A DNA stretch of 58,870 bases, taken from NCBI GenBank assembly GCA_030727405.1, contig JANRBR010000033.1, forward strand, positions 1 through 58,870. The letters are read 5' to 3'. Positions 18,140 through 26,665 of the stretch are shown here, piece after piece. Positions within the stretch are counted from its first letter, which is position 1, and each line of letters begins with the position of its first letter. Below the pieces are notes generated by a model. It was not told the DNA's origin, searched no databases, and saw only the letters and a program-made list of their open reading frames with translations. The stretch comes from Crocinitomicaceae bacterium (GTDB taxonomy: Bacteria > Bacteroidota > Bacteroidia > Flavobacteriales_D > Crocinitomicaceae). A program made the translations under genes and the position numbers.

Positions 18140-18574
18140 TTATTGAATGGTGGCAATGCACTTCAATTCAATGGCAATAGGTGTTGGAAGAGAGTTGATT
18201 TCTACCGTAGTTCGACAAGGCAAATTATCTTTGAAGTATTCGGCATACACGCGGTTGTAGGTATGAAAGTCTCGTTTCATGTTTACCAAGAAAACCGTAA
18301 CATCAACAAGTTGATCCCAACTAGACCCCGATTCTTCCAAAATGATGCGAACATTATCAAAAACACTGCGGCATTGTGCTTCAAAGTCAAAGTCAATGAA
18401 ATTACCGTTTTTATCCAATTTCAATCCCGGAACGGCTGAATCGGTGTCATCTGAACCAGCAACTCTAGGACCTACCCCAGATAAAAAAAGCAAGTTGCCA
18501 ACACGGCGTGCATGTGGATACAATCCAACAGGTTTTGGTGCTTTAGTGGTGGAAATACGTATTTGATCTGACAT
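18140..18574 (-). CDS. RidA family protein
   Basis: 144 residues from the ATG complement of 18574. An extended frame to 18637 would cross the promoter-like sequence and adds no conserved residues. Family features are VGLYPHARRVGNLLFLSGVGPR, FDNVRIILEESGSSWDQLVDVTVFL, FHTYNRVYAEYF and PCRTTVEINSLP with the conserved Arg of the active site. RidA proteins deaminate reactive enamine/imine intermediates; this longer type resembles 2-aminomuconate deaminase-like members. Acts in the cytoplasm, probably as a trimer. It heads the minus-strand operon. Confidence 0.88.
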   Translation of the reverse strand: MSDQIRISTTKAPKPVGLYPHARRVGNLLFLSGVGPRVAGSDDTDSAVPGLKLDKNGNFIDFDFEAQCRSVFDNVRIILEESGSSWDQLVDVTVFLVNMKRDFHTYNRVYAEYFKDNLPCRTTVEINSLPTPIAIELKCIATIQ

Positions 18575-18589
18575 TTCTCTATCTTTCCG

Positions 18590-18597
18590 CAAATATA
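18590..18597 (-). promoter_or_regulatory. Putative -7 element TATATTTG for the RidA operon
   Basis: On the minus strand the sequence is TATATTTG, a full match to TAnnTTTG, 15 bases before the RidA ATG. The leader would be under 10 bases. It also argues for the 18574 start. Confidence 0.6.
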
Positions 18598-18660
18598 CTA
18601 AAACCAATCGATTTTGTCTGCAAACACCGATTGTCAAACGGATACTTTCAGATAATTATG

Positions 18661-18668
18661 TAACTTCG
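18661..18668 (+). promoter_or_regulatory. Putative -7 element TAACTTCG for the GT2 gene
   Basis: TAACTTCG differs from TAnnTTTG by one base and sits 6 bases before the ATG at 18675. It faces the divergent RidA promoter about 65 bases away. Confidence 0.5.
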
Positions 18669-18674
18669 CTCTAC

Positions 18675-19625
18675 ATGGAACAACATTCTCAGCAAATTGA
18701 GCTTTCTGTAGTGATTCCTACTTGTAACGAGGAAGGTAATATTTTTGCTATGTACGAGCGCCTAGTGGCTGTTATGGCACAATGTTCATGCTCAAAATTT
18801 GAATTCATTTTTGTGGATGACGGAAGTTCAGATGCTTCGCTCTCTCGCATTCAAGAACTAAGAGCCAAAGATTCACGGGTAAAATTCATCCAGTTGAGTC
18901 GGAATTTTGGACATCAAAATGCCCTTAAGGCAGGATTGGACCACGCACAAGGAGCTGGAGTCATTAGCATGGATGCCGATTTACAACACCCACCTGAACT
19001 CATTCCAACTCTTGTGGAAAAATGGAAGGCGGGCTTCGAAGTCGTTTATACCATCCGAAAAGATGATCAAAAAGTTCCGTTATTGAAGAAATGGACATCA
19101 AAAGGGTTCTACAAAATCACGAATAAATTAGCAGAAATTCCCATGGAAGAAGGGACAGCAGACTTTCGTTTGTTGGACCGAAAAGTGGTGGAAGCACTAA
19201 AAAAGTTTACCGAATCGCACTTATTTTTACGAGGAATCATCCCTTCGCTAGGGTTCAAACAAATCGGAATCCCTTACGTTCCACATGCCCGGGTTTCCGG
19301 TACAACCAAGTACTCGTTCTCTAAAATGTTGCGTTTTGCCCTGAATGGGATTACTTCATCCAGTGCAAAACCTTTGTATTTCTCCATTTACGTTGGCTTG
19401 TTTTTTGCCGCACTTGCATTTTTATACGGAATCTACGCCATCTATATTGCCGCATTTACGCATGAAGCCATCACTGGTTGGACATCCATCATTGCGTCCA
19501 TTTTATTTATCGGAGGCATTCAATTGATTATGATTGGAATTGTAGGGATTTACCTTGGAAAATTGTTTATTCAAAGTAAAAACAGGCCTTTGTATTTAAT
19601 CACTGAAAAAGAACTTGACGAATGA
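18675..19625 (+). CDS. Glycosyltransferase family 2 (DPM1/GtrB/ArnC-like)
   Basis: 316 residues. GT-A fold motifs are VVIPTCNEEGN, FIFVDDGSSD, LSRNFGHQNALKAGLDHA and ISMDADLQHPPE, with DAD as the metal-binding DxD. Two C-terminal membrane helices (about 235-300) anchor it in the inner membrane. Relatives transfer a sugar from a nucleotide donor to undecaprenyl or dolichyl phosphate. The next gene overlaps by 4 bases (ATGA) and encodes a GT-C membrane protein, which fits a pair in which this enzyme charges the lipid carrier and the second transfers the sugar. Sugar and acceptor are unknown. Confidence 0.9.
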   Translation: MEQHSQQIELSVVIPTCNEEGNIFAMYERLVAVMAQCSCSKFEFIFVDDGSSDASLSRIQELRAKDSRVKFIQLSRNFGHQNALKAGLDHAQGAGVISMDADLQHPPELIPTLVEKWKAGFEVVYTIRKDDQKVPLLKKWTSKGFYKITNKLAEIPMEEGTADFRLLDRKVVEALKKFTESHLFLRGIIPSLGFKQIGIPYVPHARVSGTTKYSFSKMLRFALNGITSSSAKPLYFSIYVGLFFAALAFLYGIYAIYIAAFTHEAITGWTSIIASILFIGGIQLIMIGIVGIYLGKLFIQSKNRPLYLITEKELDE

Positions 19626-21223
19626 TTTCCGCCTTGCGAAAATTACCCATTAGGTATCAATCTTTGTTGGTACTCTTTTTGCTTTTTGCGCTGTATGGAG
19701 TCTTTGATCATTTTTTCCAAGGGGTGTTCCCCATTCATGAGTGGCGGAAAACGGATTCCCTCTCCATCGCATTAAATTATGCGAAGGGCGCTCCTTTTCT
19801 TGAGCCGCAGACTCAATGGATTTCGGCAAATGGAACACGAAATGCCGCGGCAGAATTCCCAATCATTTATTACATTCTGGGAAAGCTATGGTACTTATTT
19901 GGCATGCATGAATGGATCTCCAAGGCTTTATCTATCTCGATTCTCTTTTTAAGCATTTCTTTTTTTAGTGAGGTAATGGAGCATCTTTTTCAAGGAAAAA
20001 GCAAAGCCCTATTGTTCGTGATTACGCTAGCAAGTTCACCCGTGCTAATCTTTTATGCGGATAGCATCTTGCCCAACGTCTACGCTTTTTCGTTTGTTCT
20101 TCTGGGAGCTTATGGAACCTTTAAATTCCTGAAATCTAAGCATGTTTTTTGGCTGGGCTTCCTCACGTTGTTTTTTTCGCTGGCGGTTTTAATCAAAATT
20201 ACCGCGCTCATTTGTTTATTATCCTTTGGGGGTGCTTATTTTTTATATACCCTAGTTCATTCAAGGAACTCCTTTAAAGCACATGGGTATTTTTGGTTGA
20301 CGTTCGTTCTTTCCTTTGGATTCATATTATTAAGCTGTTACCTCTGGTACTCCTATGCCATTCGATACAACGAACGCGTCGGGTCAGATTTATTTTCTAC
20401 AACCATTCGACCTATATGGGAAGTGGATGCCGAAGCGCGTAAAGCGATTTGGCAAAAATTCTGGAAATACATGCTTCCCGGATTGTATCATCCGAGCATA
20501 ATGCTTTTGTCCACCTTGTTTTTTGTTTACGCAGCTTGGAAAAAATGGATTTCTCCCTTTGTTTTTTGGTTGATTTTCACCGCTTTATTAGGGCTTTTTG
20601 CTTATTTCATTTTGTGGTTTTGGGTCTTCGATGTCCACGATTATTACCTCATTGAAATGTTGTTTTTCCCCTTAATCTTGTTCTATATTGCCATTCAATT
20701 TGGGGATCGTTTATTTACAACGAAGAAAAAGAAACGTGTGTTATTCGGTCTTTGGATAGGCCTGACTTTAGCACAAGCCATTTCCTTGGTTCATTGGTCT
20801 TTTGGAAAAGAGAACATCCTGACAAAAAACACTCCGTTTGTAAGTCAATTTGTGAAAGGAAATTGGGGTTATTTCCATTTCTATCACAACAATCACCTTA
20901 AGCAATTGCAAGTCCTTTCACCTGAAATCCAGACAGTAATTCCGAAATCAGACACCATTATTTGTTTATCGGATCCTTCCCCAAACATTCAATTGTACAC
21001 CCTGAATCGCATTGGATTCTCTCATTACAGTTTTCAAGAACCCTCTGAGGAAGAAACGAATCAATTGGCAGCATTGATTCAAAAAGGCGCGAATTTTGCT
21101 GTGCTGATGACAGAACCAAATGAACCTCTTCGGAAAGATTGGGAAATGTTCTTGAAACATGAGGTTTATAAAAAGCAAAACATTCGTATTTTTGATCTGC
21201 GTCCCTTTCGTTTGAATAAATAA
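19622..21223 (+). CDS. GT-C/GT39-like membrane glycosyltransferase
   Basis: 533 residues with about ten hydrophobic membrane segments and a soluble C-terminal part (about 400-533). The first periplasmic loop (FPIHEWRKTDSLSIALNYAKG ... NGTRNAAAEFPIIYYILGKLWYLFG) has the acidic/aromatic pattern of the PMT/ArnT-type (GT39, GT83) family. Such enzymes use polyprenyl-phosphate sugars on the periplasmic side. Start overlaps the GT2 stop by 4 bases, so translation is likely coupled. The acceptor could be lipid A, O-antigen or protein; the sequence does not decide. Confidence 0.75.
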   Translation: MISALRKLPIRYQSLLVLFLLFALYGVFDHFFQGVFPIHEWRKTDSLSIALNYAKGAPFLEPQTQWISANGTRNAAAEFPIIYYILGKLWYLFGMHEWISKALSISILFLSISFFSEVMEHLFQGKSKALLFVITLASSPVLIFYADSILPNVYAFSFVLLGAYGTFKFLKSKHVFWLGFLTLFFSLAVLIKITALICLLSFGGAYFLYTLVHSRNSFKAHGYFWLTFVLSFGFILLSCYLWYSYAIRYNERVGSDLFSTTIRPIWEVDAEARKAIWQKFWKYMLPGLYHPSIMLLSTLFFVYAAWKKWISPFVFWLIFTALLGLFAYFILWFWVFDVHDYYLIEMLFFPLILFYIAIQFGDRLFTTKKKKRVLFGLWIGLTLAQAISLVHWSFGKENILTKNTPFVSQFVKGNWGYFHFYHNNHLKQLQVLSPEIQTVIPKSDTIICLSDPSPNIQLYTLNRIGFSHYSFQEPSEEETNQLAALIQKGANFAVLMTEPNEPLRKDWEMFLKHEVYKKQNIRIFDLRPFRLNK

Positions 21224-21268
21224 AAGGAAAAACAAATTTAAAAGCAATACCTGCGTTATACCATCACC

Positions 21269-23587
21269 ATGAAAACTCTTTTCTTCCTATTGTTTGCCGT
21301 TGCTCCCTTTTTTTTGAAGGCACAAATTGGCATGGGTACATGGAAGCTTCATGTGGCGACCTCAAAAGCCATTGATGTGGTTGCGTCAGAAAAGGAAGTT
21401 TTTGCGGCATATGTCAATGGATTATCTGTTTATGACATCGATACCGAGGAGCACCGTCTACTCACTGCTTTAAACGGCTTATCAGACATCGAAATTTCCT
21501 GTCTGTTTTATGATGAAGTGCAAGATGCCGTCTACATTGGCTATAAAAATGGCAACATCGATAAGTACCATCATGGCGAAATATCAAACATTCCGGCCAT
21601 AAAATTGGCGCAAATAGCTGTTTCAAAACGCATCAATCATTTTGAAAGGAAAGGTCCTTATGTTTATGCTGCGAATGATTTTTCCATTGTACAATTAGAT
21701 GCCGCAAAGGATGAGGTAAAGGAAACGTTTTATCCCACCAATTCAACAGAACGAATCGTGGATCTAGCAATTTATCAGGATTCTATTTACGCATTAACGC
21801 CTACACAATTATTAAAAGGCTACCTCCCCAATCCAATTCTAACAGATTATTCACAGTGGGTTAGAGACCTTCGGCTGCCATTTCAAACCGCTCATAATTA
21901 TACGGAAATGGAACTTTTTCAAAGCCGTTTAGTGATATTAAAAAAGTCGGATGCTTACGGTTCTGACACGGTGTATCGCATCAATGCATCTGATCTTGAA
22001 ATCGTCACAAACTATTCCTTTACGGTCGAAATTAACTCAATCAATGTGGTGGACGACTACCTCTCCGTGAATATTGATGGGGTCATTAACTTGTATAATG
22101 ATTATTTACAAATCCCGAAATCTTATGGCTCCGGGAATTTCGTAGAATGGTTTTCTTCCGCTCGCACCGCTCGTACACAAGCTGGACTATGGTCAGCCGA
22201 TTTGAAGTACGGTTTAGTCATGTATCCCACAGAGTTCGCATTTAAAGCATATCCAATAAACGGAGCAAAAAACAATTTCTTTTATTCCATTGATGCCCAA
22301 AAAGGGAAATTGGCGATCGCTTCAGGACGCTTAAACGAAGGTCAGCCTGACTTTTCTCGAAATGGGGTACACATTTACCAAGATGCCAATTGGTCTTTGC
22401 TGAATGTCAATGAAATTTCTCAGATGCCTGAAAGTGAGACGTGGGACTTCATCGATGTGGCAATCAATCCAGCTGACACTTCGGAAATAGCCATGGCAAC
22501 CTTTTCCATTCGTCCACTCACCATTCTGAATGCGACCGATACCCTAGGTTTTGACGCGACTAATTCTCCGATTAAACCAACAAGCGCCGGAAACGGATGG
22601 AGTTTGGTATCGGACGTGCTTTTCGATCAAAAGGGCAACCTGTGGGCCTTAAATGGATATACGGACCGACCTTTAACCGTACGTGATAAAAATGGTATTT
22701 GGTATAGTTTTGATTGTGGTCCAGATGCCAAAAACAAGTATACCACCAAAATGATTCAAGATTTTGATGAAATTTTATGGTTTGTAACGAAATCGGATGG
22801 TGTCATTGGATACAAGCACAATGGAACCATTTCGGATGCTAGCGACGATCAAGTAATTACGATCGACGAGGGGGCCTTCTCAGGAAACCTGCCTTCTTCT
22901 GCTGTCACGGCAATTGCGGCAGATTTTGACGGAGAATTATGGATTGGTACTGAAACGGGTTTCGCCATTTTGTACAACGCACTTGGAGCATTCGATGCGC
23001 AACCAGGTGATTACAATGCGCAACAAATCAAAGTAAATTTTGAGGGAAATGTTGAATTCGTTTTGGGTAAAACGCACATTACAGACATTGAGGTTGATGG
23101 TGGTAACCGTAAATGGATGGCAACAGCTAATGCCGGAATCATTCTGATGTCTGCCGATGGATCTGAGATTCTCGAACAACATACCATGGAAAATTCTCCC
23201 ATCATTTCAAATACCATCTATGATTTGCAATTGAATCAGGAAACAGGGGAGTTGTACATCATTACAGATAAAGGACTTGTTTCATACCGCACGAATGCCT
23301 CGTATGAAGATCCGGAATATTCGGATGTCAAAGTCTTTCCAAATCCAGTAAAACCTAATTATTTTGGTCCAGTAACCATTCAAGGAATTCGCTATGACTC
23401 CGACGTAAAAGTGACCGATATCGCAGGAAATTTAATTTACCGAACGACCTCGAATGGTGGCACCGCAACTTGGAATGGCGAAAACGTACAAGGAGAAAAA
23501 GTCCCAACAGGAGTTTACCTGATCTGGACGGCAACGAATAGTGAAGGACGCGATCGCAAAGTTGGAAAAGTAATGGTGATTCGTTAG
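21269..23587 (+). CDS. porZ: PorZ-like T9SS protein (two beta propellers plus type A sorting domain)
   Basis: 772 residues with a signal peptide (MKTLFFLLFAVAPFFLKAQ). The mature start IGMGTWKLHVATSKAIDVV and LSVYDIDTEEHRLLTALNGLSDIEI resemble PorZ, where two regulator-type propellers are followed by a C-terminal sorting-like domain. Later propeller blades are visible (WALNGYTD, ITAIAADFDGELWIGTETG, GNRKWMATANAGI, TIYDLQLNQETGELYIITDKGLVSY). The C terminus (VKVFPNPVKP ... VKVTDIAGN ... TWNGENVQGEKVPTGVYLI ... VGKVMVIR) is a type A sorting domain. In P. gingivalis PorZ sits on the surface as part of the attachment complex that processes cargo and delivers A-LPS. Housing with glycosyltransferase genes upstream is suggestive only. 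An alternative is an ordinary propeller cargo protein. Confidence 0.75.
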   Translation: MKTLFFLLFAVAPFFLKAQIGMGTWKLHVATSKAIDVVASEKEVFAAYVNGLSVYDIDTEEHRLLTALNGLSDIEISCLFYDEVQDAVYIGYKNGNIDKYHHGEISNIPAIKLAQIAVSKRINHFERKGPYVYAANDFSIVQLDAAKDEVKETFYPTNSTERIVDLAIYQDSIYALTPTQLLKGYLPNPILTDYSQWVRDLRLPFQTAHNYTEMELFQSRLVILKKSDAYGSDTVYRINASDLEIVTNYSFTVEINSINVVDDYLSVNIDGVINLYNDYLQIPKSYGSGNFVEWFSSARTARTQAGLWSADLKYGLVMYPTEFAFKAYPINGAKNNFFYSIDAQKGKLAIASGRLNEGQPDFSRNGVHIYQDANWSLLNVNEISQMPESETWDFIDVAINPADTSEIAMATFSIRPLTILNATDTLGFDATNSPIKPTSAGNGWSLVSDVLFDQKGNLWALNGYTDRPLTVRDKNGIWYSFDCGPDAKNKYTTKMIQDFDEILWFVTKSDGVIGYKHNGTISDASDDQVITIDEGAFSGNLPSSAVTAIAADFDGELWIGTETGFAILYNALGAFDAQPGDYNAQQIKVNFEGNVEFVLGKTHITDIEVDGGNRKWMATANAGIILMSADGSEILEQHTMENSPIISNTIYDLQLNQETGELYIITDKGLVSYRTNASYEDPEYSDVKVFPNPVKPNYFGPVTIQGIRYDSDVKVTDIAGNLIYRTTSNGGTATWNGENVQGEKVPTGVYLIWTATNSEGRDRKVGKVMVIR

Positions 23588-23607
23588 ACATTTTCCAAAA
23601 GCTTGTT

Positions 23608-23615
23608 TATTTTTG
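23608..23615 (+). promoter_or_regulatory. Putative -7 element TATTTTTG for the DUF6150-like gene
   Basis: TATTTTTG fits TAnnTTTG and lies 15 bases before the ATG at 23631, in the 43-base gap after porZ. Confidence 0.5.
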
Positions 23616-23630
23616 AATAAAATCAATGCC

Positions 23631-23966
23631 ATGAAAAAATACCTTTTTAGTTTCTTCTTTTTGTGCTTGGCACATTTCAGCTTTTCTCAAAAAGTGTTCT
23701 CCGTTAATTATGAAAACCAAGCGGATGTAAAGGTTTACGTCGTTAAATACGAAAACCAAGCAGACTTAAAAGTCTACAAAGTAAAATACGAAAACCAAGC
23801 AGGTGACAACAACGGAAAGTGGTTTTTTACGAAATATGAAAACCAAGCAAAAAAATCCATCTATTTTGTTCAATATGAAAATCAAGCCGACATCAAAATT
23901 TATTTTGTCGACTATGAAAACCAAGCTGGTTGGAGAAACTCCGCGAAAAAGCACCTCTTATACTAA
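23631..23966 (+). CDS. Small secreted repeat protein, DUF6150-like (YENQA repeats)
   Basis: 111 residues; the ATG at 23631 gives a signal peptide (MKKYLFSFFFLCLAHFSFSQ). The whole mature chain is six copies of a 13-residue unit, YENQADxKVYxVK. Copies start at nucleotides 23709, 23748, 23787, 23835, 23874 and 23913, 39 bases apart except one 48-base step that carries a short insert (GDNNGKW). Alternating hydrophobic positions suggest stacked beta strands. It resembles the DUF6150 family, whose function is unknown. No Cys, membrane anchor or T9SS tail is seen. Its stop codon directly abuts the pnuC ATG, so it shares a transcript with pnuC and the NadR-type kinase; whether it works with them is open. 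Confidence 0.8.
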   Translation: MKKYLFSFFFLCLAHFSFSQKVFSVNYENQADVKVYVVKYENQADLKVYKVKYENQAGDNNGKWFFTKYENQAKKSIYFVQYENQADIKIYFVDYENQAGWRNSAKKHLLY

Positions 23967-24539
23967 ATGGATTTAACGCAATTGATCCTTGAGTGGATTG
24001 CATCTGCTTTTGGTGCAGGTTACTTGTTCCTTGTTGCGAAAAAAAATAAATGGGCTTGGTTAGCCGGAGGCATAAGTTCCTTTCTTTTCATTTTTGTTTT
24101 TTATGCGTCAAACTTACCCGCTCAAGCACTCTTGTCATTTGCATATGTGCTACTGAGTGTCTATGCTTTTTGGTCCTGGAACCGCGAAGGAGAAATTACT
24201 TTGGTCAAATGGAAAATCCGAAAACACCTCTTTTCAATGCAGCTCATTTTTTTCATCGGTGGTGGAATTGCATGGGTGAAACTTCCAATGATTCAATCTT
24301 TCTCCGACAAGGAAACCTTTCTTTTGGACCTCTTCATTGCCTTATTTTCTTTATTTGCGACCATTTTAGGGGTTTTAAAGGAGAAGTCAAATTGGATTTA
24401 TTGGATATTTATTAACCTTGCTTGCATTCTTTTGTATTTGAATGCGGCCTTGTATGCGACGTCAATTTTATATGCCGCTTACTTCATCCTTGGCATTTAT
24501 GGACTTCGAGAATGGAATAAACCCATCCAAAAATCATGA
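23967..24539 (+). CDS. pnuC: PnuC-type nicotinamide riboside transporter
   Basis: 190 residues with about seven membrane segments. PnuC hallmarks are FGAGYLFLVAKKNKWAWLAGGISSFLF, SFAYVLLSVYAFWSW and the C-terminal LYATSILYAAYFILGIYGLREW with its Trp and aromatic residues at the substrate site. PnuC lets nicotinamide riboside in by facilitated diffusion and depends on phosphorylation inside the cell for trapping. The next gene overlaps by 4 bases and encodes exactly such a kinase, which favours nicotinamide riboside over thiamine (PnuT) as the substrate. Confidence 0.9.
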   Translation: MDLTQLILEWIASAFGAGYLFLVAKKNKWAWLAGGISSFLFIFVFYASNLPAQALLSFAYVLLSVYAFWSWNREGEITLVKWKIRKHLFSMQLIFFIGGGIAWVKLPMIQSFSDKETFLLDLFIALFSLFATILGVLKEKSNWIYWIFINLACILLYLNAALYATSILYAAYFILGIYGLREWNKPIQKS

Positions 24540-25024
24540 AAATAGCATTCACTGGTCCGGAATCCTGCGGCAAATCCACCATGGCTAGTTGGTGTTCCGA
24601 GCACTTTAAGCTACCCTTGTGTGAAGAATTTGCGCGTGAATATTTAATGGATAACCCCGAATACACACAAAGTGATTTGGACGCCATTGCCATGGGTCAA
24701 CTGGACATCTGGAAAAAAACGGGGGAGCATTTCATCGCTGACACCGAAATGACCGTTATGAAGATATGGTCGGAATTTCGTTATAAAGCTTGCTCTGACA
24801 CCATTCAAACCGCTTTTACAAAGCAACAATTTGACCATTATTTTTTGTGTGCACCTGATATTCCTTGGGAACCAGATCCGCTGCGTGAGCATCCAGAAGA
24901 ACGAGAAAGTTTATTCCTTTTGTATCAAGCGGAATTAATCCAATCAAAACGTGCGTTTACGATTCTTTCAGGAACGCTGGAAGCGCGTCAAAAAGTGGTT
25001 GAAGATGTACTCAAAGGCTTTTAA
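24536..25024 (+). CDS. NadR-type ribosylnicotinamide kinase (P-loop ATPase)
   Basis: 162 residues, about the size of the kinase domain of NadR alone; no N-terminal regulator or adenylyltransferase domain is present. P-loop GPESCGKST occupies 7-15, followed by CEEFAREYL and DTEMTVMKIWSEFRY, then DIPWEPDPLREHP, the lid region typical of NadR/AAA_28 proteins. It phosphorylates nicotinamide riboside to NMN, trapping what PnuC imports. The start overlaps pnuC by 4 bases (ATGA). An NMN adenylyltransferase must be encoded elsewhere. Confidence 0.88.
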   Translation: MKIAFTGPESCGKSTMASWCSEHFKLPLCEEFAREYLMDNPEYTQSDLDAIAMGQLDIWKKTGEHFIADTEMTVMKIWSEFRYKACSDTIQTAFTKQQFDHYFLCAPDIPWEPDPLREHPEERESLFLLYQAELIQSKRAFTILSGTLEARQKVVEDVLKGF

Positions 25025-25029
25025 TTGCC

Positions 25030-25037
25030 TAACTTTG
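25030..25037 (+). promoter_or_regulatory. Putative -7 element TAACTTTG for the SCO gene
   Basis: TAACTTTG is a full TAnnTTTG match 4 bases before the ATG at 25042. The transcript would be leaderless or nearly so. Confidence 0.55.
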
Positions 25038-25041
25038 CTTC

Positions 25042-25701
25042 ATGAAACGCATCTTCTTTGTAGCCTTGTTGCTTTTGATCTGTGTGCCGATAGGCTACTA
25101 CCTCATGTCGACCAAAAAAGAAAAGCCATTGCCCATCATAAACCCCGTTGATGTAAACGAGGAAATGGTCGACCCAGAATTATTGCGCATTGGTTTTGAT
25201 CATCACATTGGGGCATTCAAATTTCAAAATCAAGATGGGGAATGGATTACCGATAAAGAGATGAATGGAAATATTTCAGTTGTTGAATATTTTTTCACGA
25301 CCTGTAAAAGCATCTGTCCCATCATGAACCGACAAATGCAGCGCGTCAATAAAGCGTTTTCGCAAGAAAAGGACATAAAACTTTTCAGTTTTACGGTTGA
25401 TCCGGAAACGGATTCAGTGGAACAAATGAAACGGTATGCCCAAAGTCATGATGCCATTGCGGGGAAATGGCATTTCTTGACGGGGGAAAAATCAGCACTC
25501 TATAGCCTTGCTCGAAAATCATTTTTCGTTCTGAAACCTGCTGAAGCTCAAAACTTGGGTGATGCCGGAAGTGATTTCATTCACACCAATAATTTTGTGC
25601 TCATCGACAAGCAACTGCAGATCCGAGGTTATTATGATGGAACCTCAGCGAAAGAGGTCAATCAATTAATTTCAGACATCAAGCGCCTTCAAAATGAGTG
25701 A
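25042..25701 (+). CDS. SCO1/SenC family copper chaperone
   Basis: 219 residues. One N-terminal membrane anchor (RIFFVALLLLICVPIGYYLM) is followed by a periplasmic thioredoxin fold. The copper/redox motif is Cys88-x3-Cys92 in FFTTCKSICPIMN, with the distant ligand His181 in SDFIHTNNFVLID. These proteins deliver copper to the CuA site of cytochrome c oxidase or act as thiol reductases. No oxidase gene lies in the window. It has its own promoter-like element. Confidence 0.92.
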   Translation: MKRIFFVALLLLICVPIGYYLMSTKKEKPLPIINPVDVNEEMVDPELLRIGFDHHIGAFKFQNQDGEWITDKEMNGNISVVEYFFTTCKSICPIMNRQMQRVNKAFSQEKDIKLFSFTVDPETDSVEQMKRYAQSHDAIAGKWHFLTGEKSALYSLARKSFFVLKPAEAQNLGDAGSDFIHTNNFVLIDKQLQIRGYYDGTSAKEVNQLISDIKRLQNE

Positions 25702-25728
25702 TTGACACTAATACCGAACACTTTTCTC

Positions 25729-25736
25729 TATCTTTG
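25729..25736 (+). promoter_or_regulatory. Putative -7 element TATCTTTG for the pseudouridine synthase gene
   Basis: TATCTTTG matches TAnnTTTG and is 8 bases before the ATG at 25745. A TTG at 25702 lies 24 bases upstream, longer than usual for a -33 element. Confidence 0.55.
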
Positions 25737-25744
25737 CTTGAATT

Positions 25745-26665
25745 ATGAAAAATACACGCGGTACATCAAGAGGAAATCAATCAACGGATAAGCGTCCTGC
25801 TGCGGCTGGAAGAAAACCAGTTGCCACAAAACGAGCATCAACAGATAAGAAAGCTCCGACAGATAAAAAAACAGTTACAGATCGCGATAAAAGAAAATAC
25901 ATTGACTTTAAAATCAAAGTAAAAAAGGGAGATCCACTTCCATCGTTTAACGAGGATCAAGTGAGATTGAATAAATATTTATCCAATGCGGGCATTTGCT
26001 CGCGACGTGAGGCAGATGTATTGATCCAAACAGGTGTTGTTTCCGTCAATGGAACGATCGTTACGGAATTGGGATATAAAATTGCTCCAGAAGACGTGGT
26101 CCAATACGATGGAGAAACCATAAATGCTGAAACTAAACGATACGTTTTGTTGAACAAGCCGAAAGGCTTTATTACCACCATGGATGATCCAAGAGGTAGA
26201 AAAACTGTCATGTCACTTGTCAAAAAAGCATGCCGTGAGCGAATTTATCCTGTTGGTAGATTAGACAGGGAAACAACTGGTCTATTGCTGTTTACAAACG
26301 ATGGCGACATGGCGAAAAAGTTAACCCATCCGCGCTACCAAGCAAAGAAAATATACCATGTTGAATTAAATAAACCCGTAACAAAGGAAGACATGGAACG
26401 TTTGTTGCGTGGTGTCGATTTGGAAGATGGTAAAACCCGTGTGGATGAGGTATCTTACATTGAAAATGGGAATTCAACAGAAGTTGGAGTGGAAATTCAT
26501 TCAGGAAAAAACCGCATTGTGCGACGTCTTTTTGAAGCAATGGGTTATGTGGTTGTCAAATTAGACCGTGTTCAATTTGCTGGACTAACCAAAAAAGACC
26601 TTCCACGTGGATACTATAGACATTTAACAGAACAAGAAGTTTCCTTCTTAAAAATGACAAAATAA
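25745..26665 (+). CDS. rRNA pseudouridine synthase, RsuA/RluB type
   Basis: 306 residues. The first 60 residues are a low-complexity basic tail with repeated TDKK/TDKR. An S4 RNA-binding domain follows (about 72-120; RLNKYLSNAGICSRREADVLI and VSVNGTIV). The catalytic domain has the invariant Asp174 in VGRLDRETTGLLLFTNDG, then KIYHVEL and GKNRIVRRLFEAMGY. It isomerises a uridine in rRNA, most likely in the 23S (RluB) or 16S (RsuA) type position; which one cannot be told here. The basic tail is common in Bacteroidota members and may hold the protein on rRNA. Overlaps the next start by one base. Confidence 0.92.
   Translation: MKNTRGTSRGNQSTDKRPAAAGRKPVATKRASTDKKAPTDKKTVTDRDKRKYIDFKIKVKKGDPLPSFNEDQVRLNKYLSNAGICSRREADVLIQTGVVSVNGTIVTELGYKIAPEDVVQYDGETINAETKRYVLLNKPKGFITTMDDPRGRKTVMSLVKKACRERIYPVGRLDRETTGLLLFTNDGDMAKKLTHPRYQAKKIYHVELNKPVTKEDMERLLRGVDLEDGKTRVDEVSYIENGNSTEVGVEIHSGKNRIVRRLFEAMGYVVVKLDRVQFAGLTKKDLPRGYYRHLTEQEVSFLKMTK

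Noticed and set aside
23500..24000. Riboswitch (TPP or NAD-related) upstream of pnuC
   Set aside because: pnuC abuts the preceding gene and the 43-base gap before that gene is too short for such an element.
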